A DNA stretch of 64,000 bases from RGIG8124 sp045130665 (lineage in GTDB: Bacteria; Bacillota; Clostridia; Christensenellales; CAG-917). The stretch lies in assembly GCA_045130665.1 (NCBI GenBank), contig JBGUQC010000003.1:1-64000 (forward strand), written 5' to 3'. The notes under the pieces are model-generated. The model had not been told where the DNA came from and did no database searches. It worked only from the letters and a program-made list of their open reading frames with translations. A program made the translations under genes and the position numbers. Shown piece after piece: positions 45,384 to 54,367 of the stretch; within the stretch, counting starts at the first letter, position 1; each line of letters starts with the position of its first letter.

Positions 45384-46733
45384 TTAGTAAATACCTTCGG
45401 ACATCATTGCATCTGCAACTTTCTTGAATCCAGCAAGGTTTGCACCAGCAACAAGGTTGTAACCAAGACCATAAGAATCCAATGCACTTGTGATTTGGTT
45501 GTGGATACCTGCCATGATGTGCTTGAGTTTTTCATCAACTTCATTAGCAGACCATTGTAATCTTGCACTGTTTTGTGACATTTCAAGACCTGATGTAGCA
45601 ACACCACCAGCATTAACTGCCTTAGATGGAGCAACAAGAACGCCATTTTCTTGTAAGTATGCAATTGCTTCGTTTGTGGATGGCATGTTGGAAACTTCGT
45701 TTAAGTACTTGATACCAAGCTCAACCATCTTCTTTGCATCGTCAAGTTGAATTTCGTTTTGAGTTGCACATGGCATATAGATATCTGCCTTAACATTACC
45801 CCATGGCTTCTTGCCAGCAATGAATTCGCACTTGAATTTATCTGCATAGTCTTGAACTCTGTTTCTGTTGCTTGCTCTCATTTCAAGCATGTAGTTGATC
45901 TTTTCGTATGTTGAAATACCATCTTTATCAACAACAAATCCATCTGGACCTGAAATTGTGAGAACCTTACCACCGAGTTCAGAAATCTTCTTTACTGCAC
46001 CCCATGCAACATTACCGAAACCGGAGATTGCGAATGTCTTACCTCTAAGCTCTTCGCCTTCATGCTTTAATACTTCCTCAAGGAAGTAAGTTGCACCGAA
46101 ACCGGTTGCTTCTGGACGAATTAAGCTGCCGCCGAATGATAAACCTTTACCTGTTAATACGCCGTTTTGATAACTGCCAAGAATTGCTTTGTATTGGCCG
46201 AATAAATAACCAATTTCTCTTCCACCGACACCCATGTCTCCTGCTGGAACGTCAATGTCTGGCCCAATGTAGTGATATAACTTGTTCATGAAGCTTTGAC
46301 AGAATCTCATGATTTCTGCATCAGACTTTCCTGTTGGATCGAAGTCTGATCCACCTTTACCACCACCCATTGGAAGGGATGTTAAACTATTTTTGAAGAT
46401 TTGCTCGAATCCTAAGAACTTGATTGTGTCAATTGTAACGTTCTTTTGGAATCTTAATCCTCCCTTGTATGGTCCAATAGCATTGTTGAATTGTACTCTG
46501 TAACCATTGTTTACATGCCATTCGCCTTTGTCATCCATCCATGGAACTCTAAATTGGATTTGACGATCTGGAACAACTAATCTTTCAAGCAATACGTTCT
46601 CACGATATGCTTTCTCGTTTGGTGCAACAGCTGGTTCAAGAGAAGATAAAACTTCCTTAACTGTTTGCATAAATTGTGGTTGTCCTGGATTGTTTGCTGC
46701 GGTTTGCTCAATTACTTCTGTAATGTAAGACAT
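45384..46733 (-). CDS. gdhA: NADP-type glutamate dehydrogenase, copy 1
   Basis: Interconverts 2-oxoglutarate plus ammonia and glutamate. The substrate-binding lysine segments GPYKGGLRF and SLPMGGGKGGSDFDP are present, as are PAGDMGVGGREIGYLFGQYK and the nucleotide loop SGFGNVAWGA. The 449-residue size fits the hexameric bacterial form. A close paralogue lies directly upstream on the same strand (46878-48224), separated by a terminator and by its own promoter-like boxes, so the two can be controlled apart. Confidence 0.96.
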   Translation of the reverse strand: MSYITEVIEQTAANNPGQPQFMQTVKEVLSSLEPAVAPNEKAYRENVLLERLVVPDRQIQFRVPWMDDKGEWHVNNGYRVQFNNAIGPYKGGLRFQKNVTIDTIKFLGFEQIFKNSLTSLPMGGGKGGSDFDPTGKSDAEIMRFCQSFMNKLYHYIGPDIDVPAGDMGVGGREIGYLFGQYKAILGSYQNGVLTGKGLSFGGSLIRPEATGFGATYFLEEVLKHEGEELRGKTFAISGFGNVAWGAVKKISELGGKVLTISGPDGFVVDKDGISTYEKINYMLEMRASNRNRVQDYADKFKCEFIAGKKPWGNVKADIYMPCATQNEIQLDDAKKMVELGIKYLNEVSNMPSTNEAIAYLQENGVLVAPSKAVNAGGVATSGLEMSQNSARLQWSANEVDEKLKHIMAGIHNQITSALDSYGLGYNLVAGANLAGFKKVADAMMSEGIY

Positions 46734-46822
46734 ATAGTATATTCTCCTTTATCATAAATACTAGCGTAAATATTATATATTTTTGCCTATGAAAAAATCA
46801 ACAGATTTTAATAAATGTATAG

Positions 46823-46852
46823 AAAAAAAGCGCTCTTTTGGAACGCTCTTTT
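46823..46852 (-). terminator. Terminator after gdhA copy 2
   Basis: Minus-strand AAAGAGCG pairs with CGCTTTTT around 11 bases and continues into a T run. It lies 26 bases past the stop and isolates the two dehydrogenase genes. Confidence 0.7.
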
Positions 46853-46877
46853 TCTGCTAGTATCTATGATATAAGAA

Positions 46878-48224
46878 TTAGTAAACACCTTCTGCAATCA
46901 TTGCATCGGCTACTTTCTTAAATCCTGCAATATTTGCACCTGCAACAAGGTTGTAATCAAGATCATAATAATCAAGAGTTTCAACAATCTTGTCGTGGAT
47001 GCCAACCATAATGTCTTTAAGCTTCTTATCAACTTGCTCTGCTGTCCATTGTAAACGCTCACTGTTTTGTGACATCTCGAGACCAGATGTAGCAACACCG
47101 CCAGCATTTGCAGCTTTTGAAGGTGCAATAATAACTTTATTGGCTTGTAGATAAGCAATTGCCTCGTTGGATGTTGGCATATTGGATACCTCGTTGAGGT
47201 ATTTGACACCAAGTTCAACCATTTTCTTTGCATCATTAATGTCAATTTCGTTTTGTCTTGCACATGGCATGTAAACATCTGCTTTGATTTTGCCCCATGG
47301 CTTTTCGCCAGGGAAGTATTCGCACTTGAATTTGTCTGCGTATGCTTTTACGCCTGTATGATTTACAATCATATATTCAAGATAGTCATACTTTTCTTGG
47401 GTGTTGACTCCATCTTTGTCTACGATATATCCATCTGATCCAGATAAGGTAATAACTTTACCACCTAAATCAGTGATTTTTTTTGCGGCTCCCCATGCAA
47501 CATTGCCATATCCAGAGAGTGCAAAAACTTTTCCATCTATTGAATCGTGTTCATGCTTTAGTATTTCTTCTAAGAAATAAGTTGCACCATAACCAGTTGC
47601 TTCTGGACGGATTAAACTTCCACCGAATTCCATACCTTTACCTGTTAAAACACCATTTAGATAGTGTCCCACGATTTTCTTGTATTGTCCAAATAAATAA
47701 CCTATTTCACGTCCGCCTACGCCCATGTCGCCTGCAGGTACGTCCATGTTAGGACCAATGTGACGATAAAGTTCGTTCATGAAATGCTTACAGAATCTCA
47801 TAATCTCGCCATCTGTCTTTCCTCTTGGGTCAAAGTCAGAACCACCTTTAGCACCACCCATAGGAAGTGATGTTAAACTGTTTTTGAAGATTTGCTCGAA
47901 TCCTAAGAACTTGACTGTGTCAATGGTTACATCCTTTTGGAATCTTAAACCACCTTTGTATGGTCCAATAGCATTATTGAATTGAATTCTGAATCCACGA
48001 TTGACATGCCATACACCTTTGTCATCTGTCCAAGGTACTCTGAATATAATTTGACGATCAGGTTCTACTAATCTTTCAAGAATTACATGTCTGCGATATG
48101 TATCTTCATTCTTTTGAATTGCTGGCTCTAGTGAACTGAGAACTTCCTTAACGGTTTGCATAAACTGAGGTTGTCCTGGGTTTTTAAGCTCGGTTTGCTC
48201 AATAACTTCTGTTACGTAAGACAT
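46878..48224 (-). CDS. gdhA: Glutamate dehydrogenase, copy 2
   Basis: Paralogue of the neighbouring enzyme with the same layout and conserved boxes. The catalytic loop reads PMGGAKGGSDFDP, where copy 1 has PMGGGKGG, and the cofactor loop SGYGNVAWGA. I set the start at 48224 (MSYVTEVIEQ) because GGAGG is five bases upstream and both copies then begin alike; the longer frame to 48284 runs into the promoter. Most differences lie in surface and cofactor-domain positions. Whether the two differ in cofactor or direction cannot be told from here. Confidence 0.95.
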   Translation of the reverse strand: MSYVTEVIEQTELKNPGQPQFMQTVKEVLSSLEPAIQKNEDTYRRHVILERLVEPDRQIIFRVPWTDDKGVWHVNRGFRIQFNNAIGPYKGGLRFQKDVTIDTVKFLGFEQIFKNSLTSLPMGGAKGGSDFDPRGKTDGEIMRFCKHFMNELYRHIGPNMDVPAGDMGVGGREIGYLFGQYKKIVGHYLNGVLTGKGMEFGGSLIRPEATGYGATYFLEEILKHEHDSIDGKVFALSGYGNVAWGAAKKITDLGGKVITLSGSDGYIVDKDGVNTQEKYDYLEYMIVNHTGVKAYADKFKCEYFPGEKPWGKIKADVYMPCARQNEIDINDAKKMVELGVKYLNEVSNMPTSNEAIAYLQANKVIIAPSKAANAGGVATSGLEMSQNSERLQWTAEQVDKKLKDIMVGIHDKIVETLDYYDLDYNLVAGANIAGFKKVADAMIAEGVY

Positions 48225-48265
48225 AAATTCCTCCAATTTAACAATAATTAAAATCTTATGACAAA

Positions 48266-48295
48266 ATTTTATTGCGTTTTGCAAAAAAATGTCAA
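48266..48295 (-). promoter_or_regulatory. Promoter of gdhA copy 2
   Basis: Minus-strand TTGACA (48290-48295) and TAAAAT (48266-48271) with 18-base spacing. The following stretch 48300-48470 is AT-rich, with a plausible plus-strand TATAAT near 48426 for the membrane-protein operon. Confidence 0.65.
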
Positions 48296-48474
48296 TACTG
48301 ATAGAAAAAAAAGTTTAAAAAAATATTTTATACCTATTTAGAATACCGAAAATTTATGAGAATAACATTTTAGAATATTGAAAATCTTAATATTTACAAA
48401 AACGACAAAAATTCTTAACATTTTTTATAATATTTGTGAAAAATCATAATAATAATTTGCAATTTTTTAACAGA

Positions 48475-48500
48475 AACACTCCATATGTATAGTGTTTTTT
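48475..48500 (+). terminator. Terminator-like hairpin in the leader of the membrane-protein pair
   Basis: AACACT pairs with AGTGTT around ten bases and is followed by T. No plus-strand gene ends upstream, so it would act within the leader of the gene at 48627, as an attenuator, or be chance. Confidence 0.4.
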
Positions 48501-48626
48501 ATTCAAATTATATGCCCGTTAACTATTGAAATTACAATATACATTATGATAAACTTATGTATACTATTTCGTGTGCCTATACGCAAGCGAAACAACTTTA
48601 TGAAATTTTATAGAGGGAGATTATCT

Positions 48627-50771
48627 ATGGACGCAAACAAAAAAGCCAGAAATTTTCGTGGTCTTAAGATTGCATTTTATTGCTTAGGACTACCATTATT
48701 TGTTGCTTCAGTCATTATTGCGTGCATTCCATTCTTCAATCACGATCCATTCATGGCAAATACAACAAACGCAATGTTTGCTAAATATGTCAGTGTCGTG
48801 TTTGGTACAGGAATGTATGGGGTATGGCTAGCATTTGCTGCATGGGCAATCATCGCTTTAATTACTATTATCGTCGGAAACACAATGAAGAGCTTCCGCG
48901 CAAAGACAGTAGTAGTTGTAGCATGTATCTTGATTGTCATGCTTGGCTCAGTCCTTGTCTGTGATTTAATGATGGACAAGGGCATTAAAGAAGTTGAAGC
49001 AAATGCACCAGATGGTGTAGTGGTAAACAACTATAAGAATCAATTATCATTCTATCGTACCGTTACATCTTCTAGAAAGACTACAACACGTGTATTAGAG
49101 AGTTACACAGACGTATTAACCAACAGAGTTCAAGCTTTCTTAAACATTTACAATGTTTTCTATTATGATTACATCTTCAATGAAAAAGCTACAAACGCTG
49201 GTAATACACCAATTTACGAGAACTACTATAAATTAAAAGATGCTGCATCTGGAGATCCAGATAAGTTAGTAACAGTTGAACCAAATGGTGCAGGTCATTT
49301 AGTATTAAATGGTGTAGATTACGGTGAGCAATTCTATTATGTAGAATACACAAATAAAACTATTGAAGACGGAAAACAAGTAGACCATAAAGATTATGTA
49401 TGGTTCGATTCAGACTACCGTGCAGCTGGTACAAAATACGGCAAAGGCGGTCCACAACCTGCAAATTTAGTAGATGGTGTATATGGTAAATCATATTACA
49501 ATATCAATGGTTTATTAACAGACGCTACAGTTCCAGGAATTGATACAAGTATCCAAATCATTAAGGCATACAACGAAGCATTTGATTATATCAAAGCAAA
49601 CTTCGATGATATCGCAACAGAGTATATGTTCACTCCAACTGAAGGTGATTCAGATGAAGCTAAGGTTGAAAAACTTGTAAACCACGTATTAAGAACAGTT
49701 GGTGCTACAAATAGAACAACATATTACACAACAGAATATGGTGCAGAAAAAGTTTCAACATATGCAACAATGGAAGATATGTACAACTGGGAAATGGCTA
49801 AGGCAGCAGGATTCAGCATTACAGCAACTGAATTAGATAAAGTTCTTGGTGCTTTAGGTAAAGGTCTTGGAACAGGTTTAGGATTCGTAGTTGATCTATT
49901 AGATCAATTATCAGGTATCGTAGACGTCTTAGCAATGCTAAGAGATATCATTCCAGGTAAGACATTAGACCTCACATTAACAAAGGGTACAGAATCCATT
50001 ACAATTCACGTTAAGTTAACAGATATCGCAACAACTCCACCAACAGTCGAAGTAGATCAAGACTATGTAATCGATGAGAACTTAGATGCAGATACACTTC
50101 AAGGTGTTCTTGCAAGCTTTGGTTTAGATGCACAAAAGATCGTTGACTTAGTTGGTGGATTACTTGGTGTTTCAGTTGACGCAGCTCAATATGTTGGAGA
50201 TCCACACTGGTTACAAAACTTAGTTATCGATTTAATCGATACAATCTATTGGTATGCATCACCAGTATTACTTCCAGTATTCGATGAAGATATCTTAACA
50301 CTCGGTATGAATCCAGAAACAGACGAAGAACAAATTGCATATGCAAACGCTATCGCAAAATATGCAAGAGCTCGTTATGAAGGAAAACAAGCTGGTGCAG
50401 TTAAGGGTTGTGCATTAATCGGTTCATCTCTAGGAGATGGTTCTGGATATTATGCAGGATCCACAGGCTTCACATACCTCGAAATTCTTCAATTAGAAAC
50501 AGACTTAAGCTATCAACCACTCTATTACCCAATCATGGCATATAGAGATATGTGCGTAATCTTTGCAGGATTTGCAGTAATCTTCACAATCCTTTACTAC
50601 CGCGCATGCGAAAGAGCATTGGATCCAAACTATGAAAGAGGCAAGAAAGCAAAGAAAGGCAAAAAGGCAGAGGAAGAGGCTCCAGTTGAGGAAGCTCCAG
50701 TAATTGAAGCTCCAGCAGAGGAGATTGCTCAAGAACCTGCAGACGAAAATCTAACAAAGGAGGAAGAGTAA
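48627..50771 (+). CDS. Membrane protein with large outside domain, unknown (pair member 1)
   Basis: A 714-residue protein. I start at the ATG 48627 (MDANKKARN) with AGGGAGA upstream; the earlier frame to 48492 crosses a hairpin. Three membrane segments lie at about 14-36, 62-84 and 92-112, then an outside domain of some 500 residues, then a fourth segment near 645-665. The outside part has a Gly/Leu-rich amphipathic stretch (VLGALGKGLGTGLGFVVDLL) and many Tyr and Asp. The cytoplasmic tail is Lys then Glu/Ala/Pro repeats (EEAPVEEAPVIEAPAEE). I know no family. The next gene has the same plan and starts two bases later. Confidence 0.75.
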   Translation: MDANKKARNFRGLKIAFYCLGLPLFVASVIIACIPFFNHDPFMANTTNAMFAKYVSVVFGTGMYGVWLAFAAWAIIALITIIVGNTMKSFRAKTVVVVACILIVMLGSVLVCDLMMDKGIKEVEANAPDGVVVNNYKNQLSFYRTVTSSRKTTTRVLESYTDVLTNRVQAFLNIYNVFYYDYIFNEKATNAGNTPIYENYYKLKDAASGDPDKLVTVEPNGAGHLVLNGVDYGEQFYYVEYTNKTIEDGKQVDHKDYVWFDSDYRAAGTKYGKGGPQPANLVDGVYGKSYYNINGLLTDATVPGIDTSIQIIKAYNEAFDYIKANFDDIATEYMFTPTEGDSDEAKVEKLVNHVLRTVGATNRTTYYTTEYGAEKVSTYATMEDMYNWEMAKAAGFSITATELDKVLGALGKGLGTGLGFVVDLLDQLSGIVDVLAMLRDIIPGKTLDLTLTKGTESITIHVKLTDIATTPPTVEVDQDYVIDENLDADTLQGVLASFGLDAQKIVDLVGGLLGVSVDAAQYVGDPHWLQNLVIDLIDTIYWYASPVLLPVFDEDILTLGMNPETDEEQIAYANAIAKYARARYEGKQAGAVKGCALIGSSLGDGSGYYAGSTGFTYLEILQLETDLSYQPLYYPIMAYRDMCVIFAGFAVIFTILYYRACERALDPNYERGKKAKKGKKAEEEAPVEEAPVIEAPAEEIAQEPADENLTKEEE

Positions 50772-50772
50772 T

Positions 50773-52557
50773 ATGTCTAAGAAAGATAAGAAAGTTCAAG
50801 AAGAAGCATTAGAGCTCGAAGAAGTTACCTTAGAAGAAGACGTAGTAGCTGAAGAAGCAACTCCAGAAGTTGAAGCTCCAGTAGAAGAAGTTGCTGTTCC
50901 TCAAGAGGAAGTCGTAGAGGCAGAACCTATTAACGAATACGATAACGTTGAAGAGTCAGTCGTCGAAGAAGAGCCTAAGAAAGAAAAGAAAGCAAAAGCA
51001 AAGGGCGGAGCAGGCTTTAAAGTATTAGAAATAATACTTGGGGTATTATCTCTTCCTGTAATGCTAGCATTAATCGTTCTCGCATGCTTTGGAATCGCAT
51101 CAGATGCATCAGGTGTTCATTCATTCTGGCCATTTGTTGGCGCTATTTTAGCTGGAGTTCTCTCACTTGTTGTTTTATTAGTTGTACTAATAAGCAAACG
51201 TAAGAGCAATTCAAAGAGCATGAGAACAAGAACCATAATCGTATGTATTTTAGTATTCTGCTTCACATGCGGACTCGGTGCTATCTTTGATATCGCACTC
51301 CCAGACTTCTTATGTGATGCAACATCTAATACTATGTATTATGAACAATTAACACAAGAAACTGGCGCATTATCTGCAGATGCTGGTAGCTTAGAGCGTG
51401 AATTCATCCGTTATCAACTCCTTAATGGTAACTACCAAAAAGGAAAATATGCATATGCTACATTAAAGGCAGAACTCGCTACAGATATCAATGATGCAAT
51501 CGATGCAATCGATGCTGAAACAGATAAAGAGAAAGCTGGTGCAAAATACACAAAGGCTATTGCTGCATATAAAGATGCAGAAGCTGCTGGAAAAGATGGA
51601 ATCGTCGGAATCTTTGGCACAAAGAGAAGTTACGACTATGAATTATATCAATTCATCTATAACTGGTATGTAATGCCAGACTATGATTATAGCTTCGGGA
51701 TTATCTATGATAATGGTTTCGGTTATAACATGACAAAGAGACAAGTTGTTGCTTACTTAATGACAGAAAAGATTAAAGCTATTCATACAGAATTATGTGG
51801 CAAAGGTATCAAGGGCGATGAAGAAATGAACAAGTGGTACATGAATAACTACGCTCAATTCGATAGAGATGGATATCAACCTCTTGATCAAAACACATTC
51901 TTAACTTATGCAACAAGTGATCGTATGACAGTTCCAGTAATCTTAAGATTACTCTTAAACGAACACTATAAGACAGATTACTATCCATTCACATTATGGA
52001 ATGCAGCAACTGGTGAATACACAACTGGTTCAATGTCATGGACAGTATTAGATATGAACGGTGTTTCTGCTCCAATCGCAATTGAATTAGGAAATGCAGC
52101 AGATATGCTTTCAGGTCTTGGTCTTGGTGGAGAAGTTATCCCAATGCTTGCTAATGTATTAGCAGGATACGGCGAGAACTTCGATGGATTATTAAATGTC
52201 CAACTCAAGTACGTTGTTGCAAGCTTAACAGATACATATGACACAGAAACAGGCATTAGAAATTCTGGTACATTAACAGTTGTTCCAGAACTCACAGATG
52301 ATGGCAACTTAACAATCGTTGTAAATTCTGAAAACGTTGAAAGAGGTCAATTAGGTTACATGCAAATGACATGGACAGAGTCCAATGACTTGTTATTCGC
52401 AGTTATGTCTGTATGTGCATCTAGAAACTTCTTATTCATCTTCGGTGCAATTTCTGTAGCACTTATATTCCTTGCAGGACTCTGTGCAGAATATGCAAAG
52501 AGAGCACAAGAGAAAGCAGCAGAAAAGGACGCAGAAGCAGAGGAAGTCGCAGCATAG
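50773..52557 (+). CDS. Membrane protein with large outside domain, unknown (pair member 2)
   Basis: A 594-residue protein. The first 75 residues are acidic Glu/Val/Pro repeats (EVEAPVEEVAVPQEE) followed by Lys-rich KKEKKAKAKGG. Three membrane segments follow (about 80-105, 115-140 and 153-175), then some 350 outside residues and a last segment near 558-578. This is the topology of the preceding gene, but with the acidic tail at the opposite end. GGAGGAAGAG precedes the ATG. The two proteins probably form one complex; function unknown. Confidence 0.75.
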   Translation: MSKKDKKVQEEALELEEVTLEEDVVAEEATPEVEAPVEEVAVPQEEVVEAEPINEYDNVEESVVEEEPKKEKKAKAKGGAGFKVLEIILGVLSLPVMLALIVLACFGIASDASGVHSFWPFVGAILAGVLSLVVLLVVLISKRKSNSKSMRTRTIIVCILVFCFTCGLGAIFDIALPDFLCDATSNTMYYEQLTQETGALSADAGSLEREFIRYQLLNGNYQKGKYAYATLKAELATDINDAIDAIDAETDKEKAGAKYTKAIAAYKDAEAAGKDGIVGIFGTKRSYDYELYQFIYNWYVMPDYDYSFGIIYDNGFGYNMTKRQVVAYLMTEKIKAIHTELCGKGIKGDEEMNKWYMNNYAQFDRDGYQPLDQNTFLTYATSDRMTVPVILRLLLNEHYKTDYYPFTLWNAATGEYTTGSMSWTVLDMNGVSAPIAIELGNAADMLSGLGLGGEVIPMLANVLAGYGENFDGLLNVQLKYVVASLTDTYDTETGIRNSGTLTVVPELTDDGNLTIVVNSENVERGQLGYMQMTWTESNDLLFAVMSVCASRNFLFIFGAISVALIFLAGLCAEYAKRAQEKAAEKDAEAEEVAA

Positions 52558-52578
52558 TCAGTCCTAGATAACAAAATA

Positions 52579-52610
52579 ATAAGGAGCGAGAAAATCGCTC
52601 CTTATTTTAT
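52579..52610. terminator. Bidirectional terminator after the membrane-protein pair
   Basis: AAGGAGCG pairs with CGCTCCTT around seven bases, then ATTTTATT on the plus strand and an A/T run on the other side. It also serves the kinase gene that converges from the right. Confidence 0.85.
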
Positions 52611-52627
52611 TATATAAAATATTTTTA

Positions 52628-54217
52628 TTAACCGTTGAGGTTTTTGAAGTTCTTTTTGTTGGTCTTGTATAATACCTTAAATACTTCGAAGTTCTTGTCG
52701 TATACAGCCTTGTTGTCTGGGTTTGGTGTGAAGGATGCAGAAGCAGGAATAAACTTCTTTAATTCTTCGAGTGATGGTATTGCGCCTAATCCAACTCCAA
52801 CAACACCTGCAGCACCTACAGCGCCAACATTTTGAGGATCTGCAACGGTCTCTACAACGTGTCCTGTAATATCTGCAAGGATTTGACATGTAAGTGGTTG
52901 TAAAGCACCGCCACCAACGAATCTAATAGCTTTAGATGTTGGTACCTTTCTGTCTTGTGCTTCAAGCATCCATCTTAAGTGGAAACAGATACCTTCAACA
53001 ACTGCTCTAATCATTTCAGTCTTACCAGTCTCTAATCCAATATTGAAGAATATACCTTTACAAAGTGGATCTTCGAATGGACAACGATTTCCGTGTAACC
53101 ATGGTGTAAATATTACACCATTACTGCCTGCTGGAACCTTTGAAATACAGTCTGACATATAATGATAAAGGTTTGTATATTGAGATTCCATATCGTCTGC
53201 AACAGTTGTTCTCTTTGAATAAATTGAAATTTCATCTAGTGCTAAGTGGTCTTTTACCCATTGAAGTGACTTACCAGCTGTCTCCATTTCAGCAAAATAA
53301 TTCATTTTTCCAGGTATAGATCCAGTTATTGCGGCTATCATAGCGCTCGTATCAACAATGGATTTATCAACAACTGTTCCAACCCAACCACTTGTACCCC
53401 AGTAAACGTGTGTATCGCCTAAAGCTGTTGCGCCAGCACCAACACCAATTAATGAAGCATCTCCGCCGCCACCAAATACTGGTGTTCCAGCTTTAAGTCC
53501 AAGCTCTTTTGCAGCTTTTTCTGTGATATATCCTGCAATGTCTGTGGATTTAATGATCTTTGCAAGGTGGTCCATATTTACATTGAACATCTTGCACATT
53601 GTTGGAGACCATTCATTCTTATGAATGTCATAAATAAGTGTTCCAAATGCACTGTCTTGTGTCATGATGAACTCACCAGTACATCTGCAGATGAAATATT
53701 CCTTAACATCTAACCATTTATATGCTTTAGCAAAGTTTTCTGGTTCGTTTTCTTCTACCCATTTATATTTGTATACTGGGTCCTTAACAGATGCAGATAC
53801 GGCGCCTGTAATTGCAAGAGATTTTAATAGTTTAACAATGTTTGCTCCAGCAATTTGGAAACCATATGCCATGTACTTCTTTAATTGCTCTTTGGATCTT
53901 TGATCCATATAGCTCATTGGTCTTCTTACAGCATTGCCATCTTTGTCTACAAGAACCATGCCTTGCATTTGTGAACAGAATGAGATTCCATCTACTTGTT
54001 CTGGCTTAATATCTGTCTTGGAAAAAACTTCTTTTGTGGTTTTGCACATAGCAGCCCACCATTCTTCTGCATCTTGTTCTGCACCACCATCTTCGTATGA
54101 ATATAGATTGTATCCTTCAATTGCGTCTGAGAGAAGTTTAATTGTTTTGTCTATCTCAAAAAGACATGTTTTGAGACCTGTTGTTCCAACGTCATATGCT
54201 AATACATATTTACTCAT
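52628..54217 (-). CDS. FGGY-family carbohydrate kinase (xylulokinase-like)
   Basis: A 529-residue sugar kinase of the FGGY group. The N-terminal phosphate loop YVLAYDVGTTGLKTCLFE, the middle GISFCSQMQGMVLVDKDG and the C-terminal ATP site RFVGGGALQPLTCQILAD are all present. Closest in layout to xylulokinase, but with a long insert around residues 110-150, so the substrate could be another ketose or polyol. The ATG at 54217 is preferred to the upstream in-frame TTG because AAGGA stands nine bases before it. No sugar transporter or isomerase adjoins it. Confidence 0.88.
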   Translation of the reverse strand: MSKYVLAYDVGTTGLKTCLFEIDKTIKLLSDAIEGYNLYSYEDGGAEQDAEEWWAAMCKTTKEVFSKTDIKPEQVDGISFCSQMQGMVLVDKDGNAVRRPMSYMDQRSKEQLKKYMAYGFQIAGANIVKLLKSLAITGAVSASVKDPVYKYKWVEENEPENFAKAYKWLDVKEYFICRCTGEFIMTQDSAFGTLIYDIHKNEWSPTMCKMFNVNMDHLAKIIKSTDIAGYITEKAAKELGLKAGTPVFGGGGDASLIGVGAGATALGDTHVYWGTSGWVGTVVDKSIVDTSAMIAAITGSIPGKMNYFAEMETAGKSLQWVKDHLALDEISIYSKRTTVADDMESQYTNLYHYMSDCISKVPAGSNGVIFTPWLHGNRCPFEDPLCKGIFFNIGLETGKTEMIRAVVEGICFHLRWMLEAQDRKVPTSKAIRFVGGGALQPLTCQILADITGHVVETVADPQNVGAVGAAGVVGVGLGAIPSLEELKKFIPASASFTPNPDNKAVYDKNFEVFKVLYKTNKKNFKNLNG

Positions 54218-54308
54218 GGTTTTCAATCCTTATCAAAAAAAATAATTTACATATATTTTATAGTAAAAAAAGCGCGTATGTAAATATATCAATAAGATTT
54301 TTATTTAT

Positions 54309-54337
54309 TTGTAAAAGTTATATAAATGTAATATAAT
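54309..54337 (+). promoter_or_regulatory. Promoter of the acyl-CoA synthetase gene
   Basis: TTGTAA (54309-54314) and TATAAT (54332-54337) with 17-base spacing, 31 bases ahead of the start. Confidence 0.65.
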
Positions 54338-54367
54338 TGCTTTACACTAAGAAAAAGAGGGAACATT

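Noticed and set aside
48492..48626. 45-residue N-terminal extension of the first paired membrane protein
   Set aside because: It overlaps a hairpin, has no site at its start, and AGGGAGA stands before the ATG at 48627.
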